Of a DNA stretch of 48,637 nt, positions 45,434 to 48,637 are shown one piece after another. The stretch's first letter is position 1; every line of letters begins with the position of its first letter. The notes under the pieces were generated by a model that was not told the origin of the DNA, made no database searches, and saw only the letters and a list, made by a program, of their open reading frames with translations. The position numbers and the translations under genes are program-made. Where the stretch lies: positions 1 to 48,637 of IMG/VR virus record IMGVR_UViG_3300033996_001711. The stretch is one strand, 5' to 3'. This DNA comes from a virus.

Positions 45434-46659
45434 TGGGGCAAGTAATTGCTGGCGGCGAACAGTTTGAAACCCACATAGAGGCTGATCATAGGGGTCGCGT
45501 GCTGCAAAGCGGCCCTGACAGCGGAATGGTCGATGCCTTTGGTCGCCAGCGCGTCAGCGCTCCCTACACGCTGTTTGATAGCACGCTGCGCTATGACAAG
45601 CGGCCAGATCAATGGTTTGAAGTTGTTTCTGGAGGTGGTAGCTCGACATTCTTGCCAAATGAGTGCAGTGTTGCAATGACAGTTGGTACGGCTTCTGGAA
45701 GCACAGTGCTTCGCCGTACTAAACAAAACTTTCCTTACCAGGCAGGCAAAAGCCTGATGATCATGCAAAGCTTCGCTGGCGCCACTCTTGCTGCTGGCGT
45801 CACTCAAGAAATTGGCTTTTTTGATAATAACAACGGCGTTTTCGTAAGGGCTAGTGGCACAACCATTCAATTCGTGGTAAGAAGTTTTGCTACTGGAGCA
45901 GTGGTTGAAAATGTGGTCAACCAAAGCAATTGGAACATTGACACGCTGCCATCTTTGAACTTTGCCAAGGCTCAAATTTTCACTGCTGATCTTGAATGGT
46001 TAGGAGTGGGGCGTGTGCGTTGCGGGTTTGTTATTGATGGTGAAGTGACGTATTGCCATGAATTTCAACATGCCAATTTGATTGATTCTGTCTATATGCA
46101 AACGGCAATTTTGCCATTGTCCTATCGCATTCACAACAGCACTGCACAGGCTTCTGGTCGCACCTTAAAGCAGATTTGTTGCAGTATTTTAAGCGAAGGA
46201 GGCTATGAGCCAGATGGGGCAATTTATTCGATTAGCCATGATTTAGGGGCGGTTGCTAATGCAACTGGAGAGCGTGTTACTGCTGGCATTCGCATGGCAA
46301 GTGGTCGTACTGGCAATGTCATTCTTCCTGTGCGGATTTCTACGACCACTGCTTCCAACGATGTGGTGCTATGGCGTTTGCGCTTAAATCCAACCGTGTC
46401 TGGCGTTACTTGGGTGCCTGCGGACAATGGAAGGGGAAATGTCGAGACTATTACCAGCGCCACATCGGTGTCTGGTGGCACTGTAATTGACTCTGGATTT
46501 GTTTCACAGGGATCAGCAAATAACTATGCAGTGGCAGAAGCCATTCGTCTTGCTTTGGGGCAGAATGCGTCTGGCGTGAGCGACACCTTAATTTTGACAG
46601 TAGACAGCAATGTTAGTGCTAAAGCCCTTGGGATGATTGGATGGGTTGAAGTGGCGTAG
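45433..46659 (+). CDS. Virion adhesin, paralogue C
   Basis: A 408-residue relative of the 36878 and 38630 proteins, more distant. It keeps the order of blocks: DAFGRQRVSAPYTLFDSTLR, TKQNFPYQAGKSLMIMQSFA (cf. FFRYQPGRVSAATFGVR) and NFAKAQIFTADLEWLGVGRV, FVIDGEVTYCHEFQHAN (cf. VTMFKIEYSWYGAVGG...), ending SAKALGMIGWVEVA. The early GRVLQSGPDSGMVDAFG segment is common in T4-like and siphovirus cyanophages. Role likely in the fibre complex. Confidence 0.65.
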   Translation: MGQVIAGGEQFETHIEADHRGRVLQSGPDSGMVDAFGRQRVSAPYTLFDSTLRYDKRPDQWFEVVSGGGSSTFLPNECSVAMTVGTASGSTVLRRTKQNFPYQAGKSLMIMQSFAGATLAAGVTQEIGFFDNNNGVFVRASGTTIQFVVRSFATGAVVENVVNQSNWNIDTLPSLNFAKAQIFTADLEWLGVGRVRCGFVIDGEVTYCHEFQHANLIDSVYMQTAILPLSYRIHNSTAQASGRTLKQICCSILSEGGYEPDGAIYSISHDLGAVANATGERVTAGIRMASGRTGNVILPVRISTTTASNDVVLWRLRLNPTVSGVTWVPADNGRGNVETITSATSVSGGTVIDSGFVSQGSANNYAVAEAIRLALGQNASGVSDTLILTVDSNVSAKALGMIGWVEVA

Positions 46660-46715
46660 GATAGAACTGTAACAAGGCAATAGTTGTAGACTGTTCTAAT
46701 GATGCCAAGCGAAAT

Positions 46716-47057
46716 GTGGATCCAGCACGTTACGACATAACTATTCATCAAGGCGCCACCTTTCAAATGGCCCTTCAATACAAGGATAGTGCTGGCACGC
46801 CAGTCAACATGAATGGTTACGCCTTGGAGGCTGAGCTATGGAATCGCACTGGCACTGCAAAACTTGCCAATTTTGCCACTCCATGGACCGTTCAATCCAG
46901 TGGCATGTTTAATTTGCGGCTTTCCAGTGCTGTCACATCCGGCATCACAGAACAAGGGCAATACGATTTAATGATTACGGAGCCGGGTGGTGATAAATAC
47001 TACTTATTGCAAGGCACTGCTTATATTGACCTGGGGCTGACTGGACGAGGATTGTGA
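46716..47057 (+). CDS. BppU-like small tail protein, 113 aa
   Basis: GTG start. The protein reads [20 protein letters not shown], then [20 protein letters not shown] and a beta end. The order (ITIHQGATF...G-pV-N-GY) is typical of the N-terminal module of BppU-type fibre adaptors, which attach fibres to the tail. It ends in the start of the collagen-like gene, so the two are translated together. Confidence 0.6.
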   Translation: MDPARYDITIHQGATFQMALQYKDSAGTPVNMNGYALEAELWNRTGTAKLANFATPWTVQSSGMFNLRLSSAVTSGITEQGQYDLMITEPGGDKYYLLQGTAYIDLGLTGRGL

Positions 47058-48211
47058 TGGCTGGCAATATTACTATCACGCAAGACAACACGCAACTTGT
47101 CATTACAGAAGAGAGCGGCAATGAAGTGGTGGTTCTTGCCACCAGCTCTCCCTCTATTGTTCTGAGTGGAGACGGGCCACAGGGCGCAATTGGTGTTACA
47201 GGCGCAACTGGCGTGCAGGGTGTCACTGGCGTTCAAGGGGCCACGGGCATTACTGGCGCCAGTGGTCCAGTGGGTGCCACTGGAGTGCAAGGCCCAACGG
47301 GAGCAACTGGCGTGGTGGGCGTTACAGGCGCTACGGGCGCCACTGGCGCTCAAGGGGCCACGGGCCCGGTGGGTATCACTGGAGCCACTGGTGCTACCGG
47401 CGTAATTGGCGTTAGTGGCGCTACTGGGCCAATTGGTGCCACAGGGGTGATTGGCCCCACTGGTGTGTCAGGCCCCACTGGAGCGACTGGCGCCCTGGGC
47501 GCTACTGGCGTTCAAGGGGCCACGGGTGCCACGGGAGTAGTGGGCGTGTCTGGTGCTACTGGCCCGGTGGGAATCACAGGGGCAACTGGTGCAATTGGTG
47601 TGTCAGGAGCAACAGGCGCCACTGGTGCAATTGGTGTGTCAGGAGCGACAGGCGCCACTGGTGCGACGGGCATTGGCATCACAGGTGCTACTGGTGCTAC
47701 TGGCGTGGTTGGCGTGAGTGGCGCCACGGGGGCCATTGGATCCACGGGTATTCAAGGTGCTACTGGACCTATTGGGCCGACTGGTGCAACAGGTGTAGCG
47801 GGAGACACTGGCCCAATTGGAGCCACTGGTGCTTCAGGCGTTCAGGGCGCGACGGGGGTTCAGGGCGCCACTGGCGTTATTGGTATCACTGGCGCTACTG
47901 GAGTTACTGGTGCCACGGGAGTTGTGGGTGTTAGTGGTGCTACGGGCGTACAAGGCGCTACTGGCGCCACAGGTCCCGCAGGGGATACTGTTACCATTGG
48001 AGCCAATGCCGCAGATGTTCTTTCTGCTATAGCAGGGGAAATTACCGCAGACGATGCTGCTGATGACAAGATTGTTTTTTGGGATGACAGTGCAAGTAAG
48101 TTGACATATCTTACAGTAGGAAGTAACTTGACTATTTCCGGCACTACAATTTCAGCTAGTGGCGGCGGGTCTGTCAGTGTTGATCCTGTTATCGCTGGGA
48201 TGATTTTCTGA
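47057..48211 (+). CDS. Collagen-like tail fibre (GATGxx repeats)
   Basis: 384 residues. After a short beta N-terminus ([20 protein letters not shown]), about residues 38-310 are Gly-x-y triplets dominated by GAT, GVT and GVS (for example [19 protein letters not shown]), a triple-helix-forming shaft. The C-terminal part ([37 protein letters not shown]) is a beta domain. Triplet repeats make the DNA prone to length change. The 47054 GTG is an alternative start; ATG 47057 overlaps the previous stop. Confidence 0.82.
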   Translation: MAGNITITQDNTQLVITEESGNEVVVLATSSPSIVLSGDGPQGAIGVTGATGVQGVTGVQGATGITGASGPVGATGVQGPTGATGVVGVTGATGATGAQGATGPVGITGATGATGVIGVSGATGPIGATGVIGPTGVSGPTGATGALGATGVQGATGATGVVGVSGATGPVGITGATGAIGVSGATGATGAIGVSGATGATGATGIGITGATGATGVVGVSGATGAIGSTGIQGATGPIGPTGATGVAGDTGPIGATGASGVQGATGVQGATGVIGITGATGVTGATGVVGVSGATGVQGATGATGPAGDTVTIGANAADVLSAIAGEITADDAADDKIVFWDDSASKLTYLTVGSNLTISGTTISASGGGSVSVDPVIAGMIF

Positions 48212-48570
48212 TGGCTGCTCCAAACCTTAAAAACCCAACGACAATCCTGGGACGCACAGCCCGTTATGCCGTCACGACGAGCTTGGCCGCGGCCCTGAGC
48301 AACAGCGCCGCCAGCGGTAAGGTGCTGAAGATCAACAGCATCTTCTGCGCCAATGTGGATGGCGTGAATGCTGCTGACATCAGCGTGAGCATCTTTGATG
48401 GGACAACTGATCGCTACATTGCCAGGACGATTGCAGTGCCTGCTGACGCTACGCAAGTGCTCAGCACTAAAGAGACGTACTTCTACCTAGAGGAAGGCGA
48501 CAGCATCCGTGCCTTGGCCAGTGCGGCAAGCGACTTGGAACTGGTGATCGGCTACGAGGAGATCAGCTAA
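48211..48570 (+). CDS. Small beta-sandwich virion protein, 119 aa
   Basis: Reads [20 protein letters not shown], then NGVNAADISVSIFDG-like strands and AVPADATQVLSTKETYFYLE, EGDSIRALASAASDLELVIG. This layout is shared by small virion proteins of many phages (head or tail decoration) and resembles the 35754 protein. It starts one base before the end of the preceding gene. Confidence 0.6.
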   Translation: MAAPNLKNPTTILGRTARYAVTTSLAAALSNSAASGKVLKINSIFCANVDGVNAADISVSIFDGTTDRYIARTIAVPADATQVLSTKETYFYLEEGDSIRALASAASDLELVIGYEEIS

Positions 48571-48637
48571 TGAGACTTGGACTGATTGGCGGAACGGATA
48601 GCAAGCGCACCAGCGGGGTGTATCAGCCCGAGGACGT
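48570..48637 (+). CDS. Partial virion protein, 5' end only
   Basis: The ATG overlaps the preceding stop (TAATG). The visible 22 residues start MRLGLIGGTDSKRTSGVYQP; the frame is open to the right edge. The SGVYQP-type opening is common in short fibre-region proteins. Nothing more can be said from the fragment. Confidence 0.45.
   Translation, partial: MRLGLIGGTDSKRTSGVYQPED

Noticed and set aside
47160-47990. CRISPR-like repeat array
   Set aside because: Repeats are in-frame Gly-x-y codons without constant repeats and unique spacers.
47860-48456. Minus-strand ORF opposite the collagen-like fibre
   Set aside because: The Pro/Val/Ala-rich pattern is simply the complement of Gly-x-y codons.

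Overview
The window is a large piece of a tailed dsDNA phage genome with a lambda-like long flexible tail (siphovirus morphology, inferred from gene order). It carries a complete head and tail morphogenesis module: terminase, portal, minor head protein, prohead protease/scaffold, major capsid, connectors, tail tube, frameshifted tail chaperone, tape measure, gpM/gpL/gpK/gpI/gpJ homologues and an array of fibres. A cyanobacterial host is likely but not proven. The pointers are a small class I ribonucleotide reductase of the type found in cyanophages, tail-fibre repeats of the MRIDSSGNVGIGTTSP type, and several small proteins that resemble cyanophage families. Both window edges cut through genes.

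Layout. 1-2.8 kb: small unknown genes, polypyrimidine leaders, a CPxxCP/GCYA cysteine protein, then about 870 bp of gene-poor DNA rich in dyads, direct repeats and one tiny membrane ORF. 2.8-6.8 kb: small ORFs, then nrdA, nrdB and an HNH homing endonuclease that carries a second copy of the nrdB 3' end. 6.8-7.4 kb: a small gene, a minus-strand tRNA with anticodon UAA, and a compact possible three-way-junction RNA beside it. 7.4-9.8 kb (minus strand): two small genes, the large terminase and a possible PD-(D/E)xK protein. 9.8-12.5 kb: portal (with a C-terminal DUF5872-like domain) and minor head protein. 12.6-18.4 kb: a seven-gene glycan island (epimerase, TIM-barrel isomerase, FAD oxidoreductase, four glycosyltransferase-like proteins) that interrupts the head genes. 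18.4-23.5 kb: small head-associated proteins, a lone XRE regulator on the minus strand, protease-scaffold, decoration protein, major capsid and connectors. 23.5-35.4 kb: tail genes through the tip protein J. 35.4-48.6 kb: fibre and adhesin genes, including a three-member paralogous family, proteins sharing an N-terminal tail motif, a repeat-mosaic fibre and a collagen-like fibre.

How it works together. The reductase would supply deoxynucleotides for replication. Terminase packages DNA through the portal into a DUF2184-type capsid built on a scaffold that can be made both as a protease fusion and from an internal start. The tail chaperone is made as G and, by -1 slippage on A7, as GT to assemble the tail on a 1536-residue tape measure. 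The fibre region and the glycan island are the accessory, host-interaction parts. A recurring architectural feature is an intrinsic-terminator hairpin whose U-tract ends 0-6 nt before the next start codon (five cases). All assignments come from reading motifs and gene order; no database search was run.
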